The notes beneath the pieces are model-generated. The model saw nothing but the letters and a program-made list of their open reading frames with translations. It had not been told where the DNA came from and ran no database searches. 64,000 nucleotides of DNA from Phaeotremella fagi. Lineage: Eukaryota; Basidiomycota; Tremellomycetes; Tremellales; Phaeotremellaceae. Position numbers and translations under genes: made by a program. Below, in pieces: positions 23,517 through 33,392 of the stretch (position 1 is the stretch's first letter; the number at the start of each line of letters is the position of its first letter). Where the stretch lies: contig BCHU01000002.1 in NCBI GenBank assembly GCA_001599715.1, forward strand, positions 2,232,001-2,296,000. Direction: 5' to 3'.

Positions 23517-24831
23517 ATGTTCAAAGTCATCAATTTCCTGTCCCTCCTTTCCATTCTTTCCTTCTCACGAGCTTCCAACGTACTGTATACACTAGACAAC
23601 GTAAAGGCTACAGTGTAAGTCATCGATTGATTCCACAAGATCAATCTAATCCAACTCACGTTTAGTTACTACGACGTGGGCGAATCTACAGATGGTGATG
23701 TCTGTGCTACAACTTCTGGAGGTCCTTTCACACCCGGTTGGGCTGATGCAACTATCAACATGGGAATCACAGAGTGTCAAGGATTAGCCGCAAATACTAT
23801 GAGTAGTTTAGCTGATTTGGGGACGAATAGAATCGTTGGTGAGTCACACTGAAATTAAACTGGACGCGTCGCGAATGATTTTCTGATCTTCATCAGCTAT
23901 TGATCATAACCTCATCGCATCAGATCCTGTCTTTTGGTGTGGGAGAGAGTAAGTCTATCTACAGTATGATCATTGCATACTGATATTACCAGACTTGTTC
24001 TTTATGACGCTTCAGGTGACCAAATCAATTTCGCAGAAGGTTCATTCATAGTTTGGGATGGATGTGTTGCAGCAGAGACCCAGAATATCGTCGACATGTC
24101 TGGTAAGTAGTGACTACCGATCAAACTGCATTGAGATCCTGATACAGAGTAGCACTCGCCTTTACCCAAGTTAACGGCGGTACCTGTGGTGGAACAAATC
24201 CTACTGGGTTGAAATATGAAATCTTGGATAACTATATTTGGACTCCCAACGGTGCTTCTTCGGTTACTGCACCAGCTGGTGTATCTACTGGTTCGCCTGT
24301 AACGACCTCGACGCCTGCATCGTTGAGCACAAGCTCACCCTCAACCCCAATACCCATTCCAACTTCTAAAGCTACCCAGACGCAAACCAACGCTTCACCC
24401 CAAGTCTCCCAACCTTCAAACGTTGGCGTGAAATTGGCGGTATCTTCAGTTGTCACAACTTCGTCAACTGATTCTGTTTCGAGCTCAAGTGTTTCCACAA
24501 GTACGATAGCTCAATATACGAGCACATCGACTTCTTCTACTTCTTCTGATGACACAGGTACGTCAATATTTCTAATGCTTGCGATATTGACTGATCAAAC
24601 CTAGACTCGACGTCTGACCCTGGATCTTACACTGGATGTACATACGGTGCATGGTCTTGCAACGGTCTAACACTTCAAATTTGTAATTACATCACTACGA
24701 ATACCACTGGTAAGTCTTGAATCTGTCGTTGTATAGCCATACTAACATCTCAACACCAAGGTTGGGAAACGATAGAACAATGTAATTCAATTTGTCAAAT
24801 CACAGAATCTGGATCTGTGGATTGCGAGTAG
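23517..24831 (+). CDS. Secreted double-psi beta-barrel (RlpA/expansin-like) protein, tandem copy 1
   Basis: Seven exons (23517-23614, 23666-23838, 23897-23948, 23993-24102, 24153-24557, 24605-24709, 24761-24831) give 337 residues. A signal peptide (MFKVINFLSLLSILSFSRAS) precedes LDNVKATVYYD. The barrel has the DPBB pattern: NRIVAIDHNLI, WCGRELVLYD, SFIVWDGC, NIVDMSALAF and GLKYEILDNYIW. A long Thr/Ser/Pro linker, probably O-glycosylated, leads to a C-terminal six-cysteine module (C-x6-C-x7-C ... C-x3-C ... C). Barrels of this kind bind or loosen cell-wall polysaccharide or inhibit proteases. The secreted two-domain layout suggests binding to a polysaccharide, but activity is not proven. First of three tandem paralogs. 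Confidence 0.75.
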
Positions 24832-25209
24832 ACCACGGAGATCCTGGCGATCTTCGTCCTTCTGCAAGAGTTGATCTCTTTTCTTATTCGATTTCGTCTG
24901 TAATACTCCTCATGCAGATGCAGATTGTCCTGGTGACATCTGTTTTTCCAATACTCGTTATCTTATGATTTGCTTAGCTACCTTTGTTTGCCAAGAAAAC
25001 TACGATGTTCTGCTAGCGATACTGTACTTACACAAAGGATGCAAGGGGGCCAGGGGATCCTTTGGATTGATTCATTCTAACTGATAAATGGATCGTTAAA
25101 GGGTTAATAGAACAACAATGGTACTCTTTTGTCGTCGTTTTCGTTAGAAATTGTTCTGCATATTTATAGACATGGACAAAGGTCTCAACAAACTTACACC
25201 ATATCAAAT
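24832..25209. other. Intergenic between DPBB copies 1 and 2
   Basis: This holds the 3' region of copy 1 and the promoter of copy 2. No gene was seen. Confidence 0.5.
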
Positions 25210-26469
25210 ATGTGCATAACAAAAATCACCTTACTGTCTTTACTTTCATTTGTCGTTCCCGTTTTGTCAAGCAATGTCATATTTGAGCTTGACAATGTTG
25301 AAGTAACAGTGTAAGTGGTCTCAACCATGACTTGTCTTACTTTGTTAGATACTACGATATCACAACTTCAGTCGATCCCCCCAACGATATCTGTGCAGGT
25401 CTTTTCTACCCCAATTGGGCTAATCTTACAATCAATTCTGGTTTCCCAAAATGCGAAACCCCTAATCAGACTAATAGAACTTTGACGCAATTGGATACAA
25501 GTCGGATTGTTGGTATGTGTTTATTGAGTCTTCCTTCTAGGTAATTTGATTGAATAAAACAAACTGTTCTTTAGCTATCAACGAAGACATGGTCAATGGT
25601 GATATGGACTATTGGTGTGGCAGAGAGTGAGTGAAGCCTTTTCACTGAATGCAGGGTCTTCAAGTTGATAAAGCCTTGAGGGTTGCAATTTTCGATGCAT
25701 CAGGCAATCAAGTTCAATTCCCCGAGGGACCGTTCATTCTGTGGGACGGTTGTGACGCCGCAAAAACCAAAAACATTATTGATATATCAGGTATGGTCAT
25801 CATGTTTAGCTTTCACCTTATGCCAATATTCATTGAGCTCACTGTAATACTGATATTCCAAATAGCTCCGGCTTTTGTCCAAGTTGACGGTGGTGTTTGT
25901 GGGAACACCCCAACCGGCTTCAAGTATCAGGTGTTGGATAATTACATTTGGACTCCACCAGGGGCTGCTCAGGCTACTTCACCGGCAAGTGTTACAACAC
26001 CAACAGGAACGGGATCGAATTCTACAGCAACGTATTCGACAGGTGCTGTCTACCCCACTGCAGTCACTGGAGGTGGAGGTGGGAATACAACTCAACCAAC
26101 TTCTCCCCAGACCCCGCCACAAACAACACCTGCAGAAACTACCGCTGCCTATCACACTGATGTCAAAATTCCTGTTCACCAAGCTTCAACCCCTTCTTCT
26201 CCTGTCAGTCCCGTCAACACTCCAGTCCAAACGGACTCCTCTGAATCGACAACGTCTAGTGATACTACAGGTGGTTCTTGCTCGCAAGGTGTTTGGCAGT
26301 GTGTAGGAACTGAACTTCGATTATGTAGTTATCTATCTCAAGGTCAACTTGGTAAGTGTTTTACATCTGTTGTTGGCTCAGCTGACACAATTTTGTAGGC
26401 TGGATACATGTTCAGAATTGCGCTACAACTTGCCAAGTTACTTCTGATGGTCCAGTTGAGTGCGATTAA
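25210..26469 (+). CDS. Secreted double-psi beta-barrel protein, tandem copy 2
   Basis: Six exons (25210-25310, 25349-25512, 25575-25626, 25681-25790, 25866-26351, 26399-26469) give 327 residues. The layout is that of copy 1: signal peptide, LDNVEVTVYYD, barrel with IVAINED, YWCGREVAIFDASG, PFILWDGC and IIDISAPAFVQV, a Thr/Pro/Ser linker, and the six-Cys module (CSQGVWQC...C...C...C...C). The 52-nt and 110-nt exons are identical in size to those of copy 1, which supports recent common origin. One intron seen in copy 1 (inside the linker) is absent. Presumed extracellular. Confidence 0.75.
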
Positions 26470-27144
26470 CAGTTGTTGTAAATGTTATACTGGTTGAAAA
26501 GGACATTGGGTGGTAAAATGAATGCTGGCATTCATTATTATGATCATGCAGATAACCTGCTAGAAGCTAAGCATCGATGCAATTGTCTTTTGATGAATGG
26601 GAGTCCAGTCGTATTTTCTGCACTACATTCTAGAGATCTAACCAAAAGGCCATCTGTGTGCGATCTCTGTGCCACATGAATTTACTGCATGAATTTGTTG
26701 TGATTTGGCAGCTCACTGTGATTTGAGCTTCATAGGGTCAAAGGTTCAATGGCAGCAGAGTTTCGACATACTCATACTCATTCTCTCGTTCAAGTAAGTT
26801 GTATGTGGGCCATGCACTATGCACAAAGTTACTGTAGCTCCTTTGTCTACCACCAAGCAGAAGAGTCCATTTCGGTCACGGGGAGATTTCTCGACTCCCT
26901 TGTCACTCTCAATCTTCAAGAAAGGTCGCTCCCTTGATTTCAAGCACTCGACAGACACATCTCATTCTCTTAATCAATGATAAATGTTCCATTTCTGAAT
27001 GTGAGAAACTACCAATCTGTCGATCAGAGGGGAAAACAATAATTAATAGACCCCTACACCATGGAAAGGAGCAGAGCATCGAGATGGTGGTGTACAGTAT
27101 AAAGTAATCAGTTGCACATCGATGTGTCGGTGGAATTGTCCACT
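26470..27144. other. Intergenic between DPBB copies 2 and 3
   Basis: About 675 bp without a recognisable gene. A TATA box lies close to copy 3. Confidence 0.45.
27098..27103 (+). promoter_or_regulatory. TATA box of DPBB copy 3
   Basis: TATAAA lies 47 bp before the ATG at 27145. Confidence 0.5.
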
Positions 27145-28197
27145 ATGCTTTGTAAATCGTTCTTAACGGCTACTGCCATTGCTGCTGGAACAGTAAGAGC
27201 AGGTGTTTACTATGAGCTTGACAATGTTGAGGCTACCTTGTATGTGCAGTATTCCCCATTCTGTGTAATCACTTACCTTTGCTGAATGTTGTCCTGTAGT
27301 TACTACGACGACAGTGAAACACCAACACATGACCTGTGTGACAAAGCGAGCGGTGGACCAAATAATCCACCCATGTGGGCTGTCAACGGGATTGACACCC
27401 AACAAACATTTTGCCAACAATTCGCCAGTAATCAACTTACAACACTTGGCGAATTGGCTACAGACAGAATAGTTGGTACGTATCACGCGGTTCTTATTCT
27501 ATGTACGGGTTCAAACTAACAACCTGTAGCCATCAATGCAGACAAGATGCATGCTGATCCTAGTTTGTGTGGAAGAGAGTAAGTCTAAAAATGGAACCTT
27601 GTTGACGTCCAGAGTTATCATATACGATGCTCAAGGGGAAGCGGTGGCTCTCTCCGAGGGAAGCTTTATTTTATGGGACGGCTGTGAGGCAGCAGAAACC
27701 GCATCAATCATAGATCTTTCAGGTATGACTTCATGTCCCACTTTTGGAAGATATCTGTGCTTACTCTGATAGTCGCTGGTTTAATGCTATTCACTGGTGG
27801 ATCCTGTGCCAATAACGCTTATGGTCTCAAATACCAGGTCATGGATAATTACGTTTGGGAGACAACACAGTCTGGTGGTACAGGATCAGGAGCAGGGTCA
27901 GGAGGACAAGGTTCAAATGTAACCACCCCGACCACTCCAACGGCTCCAGGAGCTCAAACAACTCCAGATATTCAAACAACGCCAACAACCCCAGCCCAAG
28001 CTACAACCCCGATTCAAGCTACAACCCCAAGCCCAGCTACAACCCCAATCCAAGCTACAACCCCAGTCCAAGCTACAACCCCCGTCCCAGCTACGACCCC
28101 AGTCCAAACCGATGATGGATATACGCCGACTATCCCACATCAGGCGGGTCATACATGGGGTCATCATCGACCGAGAAGACTTGATTCAGATCATTGA
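27145..28197 (+). CDS. Secreted double-psi beta-barrel protein, tandem copy 3, lacking the cysteine module
   Basis: Five exons (27145-27239, 27300-27475, 27530-27578, 27613-27722, 27773-28197) give 284 residues. Signal peptide and barrel are conserved (LDNVEATFYYD, RIVAINADK, CGREVIIYDAQG, SFILWDGCEAAET, GLKYQVMDNYVW). The barrel region that should read ALAF...VNGG is altered to VAGLMLFTGG. After the barrel, a Gly/Ser stretch and a repeated ATTP linker end in a short basic tail. The six-Cys module of the two sister copies is missing, so the gene may be truncated or diverged in function. Exon 4 keeps the 110-nt size of its sisters. Confidence 0.7.
27997..28104 (+). repeat. 18-bp minisatellite, six units, in DPBB copy 3
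   Basis: Six tandem 18-bp units each encode (Q/P)-A-T-T-P-(I/S/V). Third-position changes show it is not brand new. Likely to vary in unit number between strains. Confidence 0.85.
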
Positions 28198-28351
28198 AAC
28201 GACAGTTGAGCACAAGTTGACTCAAACGCAATAAAAGTGCGTGTGTCTCTATGAGACGAAATCCTTACTAATGTTTGCGCATAGTGAAGTCGAAATACAC
28301 GTCAAAGTAGATATCAAATAAAGGTTGTAACTGCTCGATGCATTACGATCT

Positions 28352-29281
28352 CTACAAAACCAATTCCCACGTTTCATTGACTTCAGCCTGACCAAAAGCT
28401 TGATATTCTTCAGAGTCGACCATGACAAAACCCCTCTTTGCATAGATAGAACGAGCAGCGGAAAGACGTTGATGTGTCCAAAGTTGTACTTTGTGATAAC
28501 CTTTCGCTCGAGCAAAATTGAGACACTCGTCGACTAGACGATTGCCAAGACCTAGACCTCTTGCTTTGGGTGATAGTATGAGCAAACGGATTTTGGCGAT
28601 ACCTGGTGCGGATTGAACGAGGAAAATTGAACCCAACCTTTCACTATTCTTTTCTGCTATCCATCCGCGTTCCTTTGTTGGATCAACCGTTCGAGCAAAG
28701 TTTGCGACAATTTCGGCTACCAGTGCCTCGAATGTACTGTCCCAACCGTATTCTTTGGAGTATATTTCACCATGTTGCTGAACGACCCAGCCTAGATCAC
28801 CTGGACGGATGTCGCGAAGAATAACTGGTTGCTCTGGAGTGGGAGCGGTGCATGCGAGTATATTTTCGATACGTGACATGGATTCCAAGAGGAGTTGGCG
28901 ATCAGACCCGTTGAGTGATGACAACAAACCAGCTGCGTCAGCATGTGACTTGGCTTGTAATGGGGCATATATTTCCCGCCCTTTCTCTGTAAGATTGAGA
29001 AGATGTTGACGCCCATCATTTCGACTAAGCGTTCTAACGATCCAACCGTTATTTTCAAATCGTTTGAGTATTCGGCTGAGATAACCTGAATCGATATCGA
29101 GAGTTTTGGCGATTTCTGATCCAATAGAGTCTGGGTTGTAGGAGAGTTCGTACAGGACGCGAACTTCAGTGAGAGAAAGTTCACTACCAAGATATGGGTC
29201 GAGGACACCCGCTTTTCGAGTGTAGAAACGGTTGAAATGTCTTAGAGCGAGGATTTGCTCAGCGGGAAGATCGGTGGTCAT
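28352..29281 (-). CDS. MarR-family regulator fused to GNAT acetyltransferase, bacterial type
   Basis: One uninterrupted ORF encodes 309 residues from the ATG at 29281. Residues 1-140 form a MarR winged helix (ALRHFNRFYTRKAGVLDPYL, SLTEVRVLYEL, DIDSGYLSRILKRFENNGWI, DGRQHLLNLTEKG). Residues 155-309 form a GNAT domain (LRDIRPGDLGWVVQQHGE, IRLLILSPKARGLGLGNRL with the acetyl-CoA loop, SIYAKRGF). This fusion is common in bacteria. An in-frame ATG at 29404 would add 41 residues with basic and hydrophobic character, but the MarR start fits bacterial homologs better. The gene has no intron while its neighbours have several, so a bacterial origin by horizontal transfer is likely. The acetylation target is unknown. 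Confidence 0.85.
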   Translation of the reverse strand: MTTDLPAEQILALRHFNRFYTRKAGVLDPYLGSELSLTEVRVLYELSYNPDSIGSEIAKTLDIDSGYLSRILKRFENNGWIVRTLSRNDGRQHLLNLTEKGREIYAPLQAKSHADAAGLLSSLNGSDRQLLLESMSRIENILACTAPTPEQPVILRDIRPGDLGWVVQQHGEIYSKEYGWDSTFEALVAEIVANFARTVDPTKERGWIAEKNSERLGSIFLVQSAPGIAKIRLLILSPKARGLGLGNRLVDECLNFARAKGYHKVQLWTHQRLSAARSIYAKRGFVMVDSEEYQAFGQAEVNETWELVL

Positions 29282-29504
29282 GGTGTGAGTTGGAAAGTTG
29301 TGAAAATGGAGTTTTGAGACAGCGAAGATTGTGGAAAAGATAAAAGAGATACGACAGAATCTTCTGCGGAAGAATCCGCTAGAACAATGGGGAACAAGGG
29401 ACATTTTACGTAAGGGACAGCAAGGCAGGAAAAAAGGTTGCCTGAGTCAGCTTGCGGTGCAGGCTGATGTGCCACACGTCATTTGATGCATTTGCTCAGA
29501 CATT

Positions 29505-31158
29505 TCACACTCGTCTACGCCAACTACCGCCTTCTTTGATACGGACACCTAGGATCAGTAGACTCCCAACCAGAGACAGTGCACCGGCGTAGAATATTGC
29601 AGGACGATAAGCTTCATAACCTTCGTCTGTGTTCCCCAAAGATTGGAGTATATAACCTGCGATAGGAGCTCCCAAGAAACTGTTGACGTTAGTTCCAGTT
29701 ACGATATGAAACTTCGACTTACTACGCAGGAGACCACGACGATACGACCATGCTAAAGGCCACCGTTCTTTGCTCGTCACTGACTAAAGATGAGACTAGA
29801 CCAGGCATCAAAGAGAAGAACCCTCCAGCACAGAACCCGTTAACAACCGCAAACACCGCCCTAAGAGTCAGTCTATCCTATTTCTATAACTCACAGAGGT
29901 CCAACACTTCCAGCGATCGGCCAGATAGCCAATGTCGACACTACGTTGGCAACAAGACACAGAAGTACAGAATTGACTGTTCCCAGATACGCGTCCGCAG
30001 CCAATCCAAAAGAAATACGTCCAAAAGCAGACGCAAGGTTGTAGCCCGCCAACATGAAAGACGCAGCGGATGAAGAGAGTCCCACAGATGTGCAGAATAG
30101 TGGAAGGAAGAATGGCGGACTGGGGTTCAGAGGGTAACATTAGACATTTACTCACACAAAAATAGGAAAGATACCAATCGCTGCACCGAAAAACGTCAAC
30201 GTGAAACGTACATCCTTGAACAACGAGAGGTCAACAATCTTTGATTTTCCATTCGAATTGGTAGTTGGACCTCTGGTCACCACTGTGACTCTTCCCCTTA
30301 AAAAGTACGCGCTCGGTAGATTGAGAACCATGAAAATACTCCCCACAGTTCTTAGAGCCCATGGCAATCCGACAGATTGGATGAGAGCACTGGCCAACAA
30401 AGCAAACGCTGCACCCCCTACACCAGCACCGGCGTATACTAATCCAGTCGCAAGATTCCTCCGACGCAGAAAGTAGTTTGATGGCAAAGTCGCAGCACAA
30501 TGAAAACACAAAGCTTGTCCAAACCCAAAGACAAAACCCTGCACTAGTTAGATTACAAATTTGACTACACAATGACTTACCTCTGTTACTATCATCCCCG
30601 GCACGCTCTTTGTACAGAATCCAGCCAAGATTGGTCCAAGTCCAGATAGTACAGCCCCGACTATTGCGACATTACGATTTCCATACGAAGCTATCAGACG
30701 TGAAATCGGAATAGCGAAAAGAGCTTGGAGCGTTGCTTGCGTCGAACCTATGAATGATAAAGTCGATGCTGGGGCGAGTTGTTCAGAGAACAAGGCGTCT
30801 TGGAATACACCCCATGAGTAGATCCCTCCTACGGTGGTGAAGAACATTATAAAACAGTAAACGATTTGAACCCAGGCCGTTAATCCTCCATCGGGGTAGG
30901 ACGTGAAGACTGAGGTGGTCAGTTGTGATTCAAACAGTATTTACCTTCTGTGCCAGAAGGTGGTTGATTCTGGTCATGAGTCCCATTCCCATTTTCTGTT
31001 GACAATTGACCTGTCTCTCCTTGTGACGCTGCTGGAGGAATAGACAGATTGACCATGGGAATATCGGTCGTATCACTTTGAAGAGAAGGTCGACTTTCTG
31101 CCTCGTTGAATGTCGACACGCTGTGTCTCAGATCTATATCATGTGTAAGGGATGACAT
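29505..31158 (-). CDS. MFS transporter, monocarboxylate porter (MCH/SLC16-like) family
   Basis: Six exons (31158-30945, 30909-30581, 30538-30156, 30119-29895, 29860-29723, 29679-29505) give 487 residues. A polar N-terminus precedes PDGGLTAWVQIVYCFIMFF, the diagnostic first helix of the monocarboxylate porter group. Further segments are GGIYSWGVFQDALF, FGFGQALCFHCAATLPSNYFLRRRNLATGL, GYNLASAFGRISFGLAAD and the final APIAGYILQ. Fungal members move riboflavin or monocarboxylates or have unknown cargo. It is transcribed in the same direction as the MarR-GNAT gene just downstream, with 223 bp between. Confidence 0.85.
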
Positions 31159-31418
31159 GGTGTTTGATATAATATTGTAATTCTGAGATTCACATTTCTC
31201 GATGACAAAGAAAGCATTGTTTAAACGACTCGAGAAAAGTTAGTTCCCTCAGGATAAAGTTGCGTTATATTTGGTGCCTCCGCAGTGGAGGTTTGTTGTG
31301 CCAATAAGGGAGCTGATTACACGAGAAAGTGGTATACAGTGACCACGATCAAACGTCTAGAAGGCTCTATTTACATTTGATGTACCATCTGCAAAGCAAC
31401 TATCGGACTAACACAAAC

Positions 31419-32696
31419 CTATCTACTTAGATCTACAGTCATGGCATCGTAATCCGTAATATTCTTCATTTGTATGACACCACCCTTGAGATTGAAGTAA
31501 AATCGAATCATCAAAGTCTTGACCCACCACATCCAGCCTGACGAACCGTTCTTCATCTCCTTAGCATTCTTTCCGCTTTCAGTGAGTAACTTGATTCTTG
31601 GTTTTCGAATTTTCTCATATCGAGAAAACATATTATCCAAATCAACCGTCGAAACCTTGTTGTCAATGGTCGCCAGTAATCGAGACAGGATTGCTGCGTC
31701 TTCTAACGCCTGGGCAGCACCTTGACCATTGCCACCTAAAGCATGAGCCGCGTCACCTATCAGAACCGTTCGTTGAGAATGCCAGGTCGGTAGTTCTGGA
31801 ATGAAATAGGTTGGCCAAAGACGAAACTCGACGGTTCTGGTTTTTTCAACAAAGGATTGAATAAGCTCGTTATCGACATCCTTGTACGCGTCTCGGATTG
31901 TTTGCGCAGCTTCCCCCGATTTCTCCATCTCTTGCCAATTCGTTCTACCCTTGTCTGCACCCATGGGTTGAGTAAATCCAACAGTGACGTTTTTGGCTTC
32001 TTTGTCGACATAGAACATCATCACCATTCCAACTGGAGTAAAGATAGTCGCTGGAATTGAAAAGTTTTCGGGATATTGAAGAGCATCAGAGGGAATGAAG
32101 CCGTTGACAACGCAGGATCCACAGTATTCTGGCTGAGGAGTGGTATCCCCTAAAACATGTTTTCGAACTTTTGAATGTATACCATCAGCAGCAACAAGGA
32201 TATCACCTGGAGTCAGTTTGGATGTCATTGGAAACCTACCCTTGACTACAGAGCCATCATTCAACGTCACCACCACGCCATCCTCATTTTCATCTATTCG
32301 AGTATAGGACGCACCCCATTTGAAATCGATTAGATCACTTTTACGATCACATTCTTCCAACAACACCTTATGTAGTGTTGGTCTCATAATTCGTAATTGA
32401 GGATAGCCACCTTCTCCTTCTTCACCAAAACACATCTCTCCGATCTTACTTCCATCGACCAAGTGAGTGTTGATACGATGATACGGATATCCATGATCGA
32501 GAAGTTGTTGATAAACACCGAGACCTTTGTCAATGACCTTTAAAGCGTTGGGCATCAACGTAAGAGAAGCACCGGTTGTTGTTTTCTCCTTTCGAATCTC
32601 AATGATTGTTGATCGAATCGAGTGACGCACTAACATGATAGCAAGAGCTGGACCACCTATACCAGCACCGATGATAGTGACATGTAGAGGGGGCAT
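31419..32696 (-). CDS. FAD-dependent aromatic-ring-type monooxygenase
   Basis: An intronless gene with the ATG at 32696 (425 residues). It is a group A flavoprotein monooxygenase of the salicylate-hydroxylase/UbiH type. The FAD dinucleotide motif is VTIIGAGIGGPALA, the DG motif is LVAADGIHSKVRKH and the GD motif is TVLIGDAAHALGGNGQGA. NADPH-dependent hydroxylation of an aromatic or cyclic substrate is expected. It lies tail-to-head upstream of the monocarboxylate porter on the same strand. The lack of introns is unusual for this genome. The substrate cannot be told from sequence. Confidence 0.85.
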   Translation of the reverse strand: MPPLHVTIIGAGIGGPALAIMLVRHSIRSTIIEIRKEKTTTGASLTLMPNALKVIDKGLGVYQQLLDHGYPYHRINTHLVDGSKIGEMCFGEEGEGGYPQLRIMRPTLHKVLLEECDRKSDLIDFKWGASYTRIDENEDGVVVTLNDGSVVKGRFPMTSKLTPGDILVAADGIHSKVRKHVLGDTTPQPEYCGSCVVNGFIPSDALQYPENFSIPATIFTPVGMVMMFYVDKEAKNVTVGFTQPMGADKGRTNWQEMEKSGEAAQTIRDAYKDVDNELIQSFVEKTRTVEFRLWPTYFIPELPTWHSQRTVLIGDAAHALGGNGQGAAQALEDAAILSRLLATIDNKVSTVDLDNMFSRYEKIRKPRIKLLTESGKNAKEMKNGSSGWMWWVKTLMIRFYFNLKGGVIQMKNITDYDAMTVDLSR

Positions 32697-33180
32697 TTTT
32701 GTCAAGTTGGTTTAAAGAATTGATCGAATAAGCAAATGGGTTTTATGTATAGACAACCTAGTCATCGCCGAAACTCATCGTAAGCTGTAGGTTATCGCTT
32801 GCGTTGAAGTTCGGCAACATCACATTGTCGTGTTCACGGCCTCGTCTCACTGACCGTTCTGGACCATGACGACCTCGCAACTAAGTGAGCATATTGTGTT
32901 GATTGTATTTTTACAATGAGATACTTATAGAAGATTGCACTAACAATACAACAAGAGGTGAATATTGTTTTAGACCCAAGTTACACGTCATCAAATTCGG
33001 AGGCTTCTGCTTTTCACAGCGGATTCAGGAGGCGTTCGTTCCTCAATTAAAGGTCCTCTTCGCAATTCGTACAATACACTTCGCAATCACATTCAATTAA
33101 GCGGGGTTTATTGTCTTGATTTCTTAGTCGAGATCTCCTCTCACTTTGCCTGATAGTTAGACATGCCAAGCACATTTACA

Positions 33181-33275
33181 GGAAAAGCTTACTCTGTTTC
33201 TGAACAGTGGCGTGGCTTTTGAGGATCAGAGAGGCGAAAGCATATTTGGAGGAAAAGCTTACTCTGTTTCTGAAC
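33181..33275 (+). repeat. Pair of 25-bp direct repeats, period 70 bp
   Basis: The 25 bases at 33181-33205 are repeated exactly at 33251-33275. Similarity extends about 12 bases to the left with a few mismatches. Each copy contains AAGCTTACTCTGTTTC. They lie 188 and 118 bp upstream of the ATG at 33393 and may be binding sites or a local duplication. Confidence 0.85.
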
Positions 33276-33326
33276 GGCGAATTGGGGTTTTGACTAGCTG
33301 GTGTGCGTAAGGCGCAAATTTTGACT

Positions 33327-33334
33327 TATATAAA
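33327..33334 (+). promoter_or_regulatory. TATA box of the secreted protein gene
   Basis: TATATAAA lies about 59 bp before the ATG at 33393. Confidence 0.55.
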
Positions 33335-33392
33335 CCTGATCAAGAGCGGAATGCATATCTCTTCTCACTTTCAATCCATCACTCCATACGAC

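Larger units (their letters stand above)
32697..33392. other. Divergent promoter region with direct repeats
   Basis: This is shared upstream sequence of the FAD monooxygenase (left) and a secreted protein (right). It contains two exact 25-bp direct repeats 70 bp apart and a TATA box. No gene was seen. Confidence 0.5.

Noticed and set aside
28352..29404. Start of the MarR-GNAT gene at 29404
   Set aside because: The extra 41 residues are unlike MarR N-termini and look like translated leader; the ATG at 29281 aligns with the family start. Left open as an alternative.
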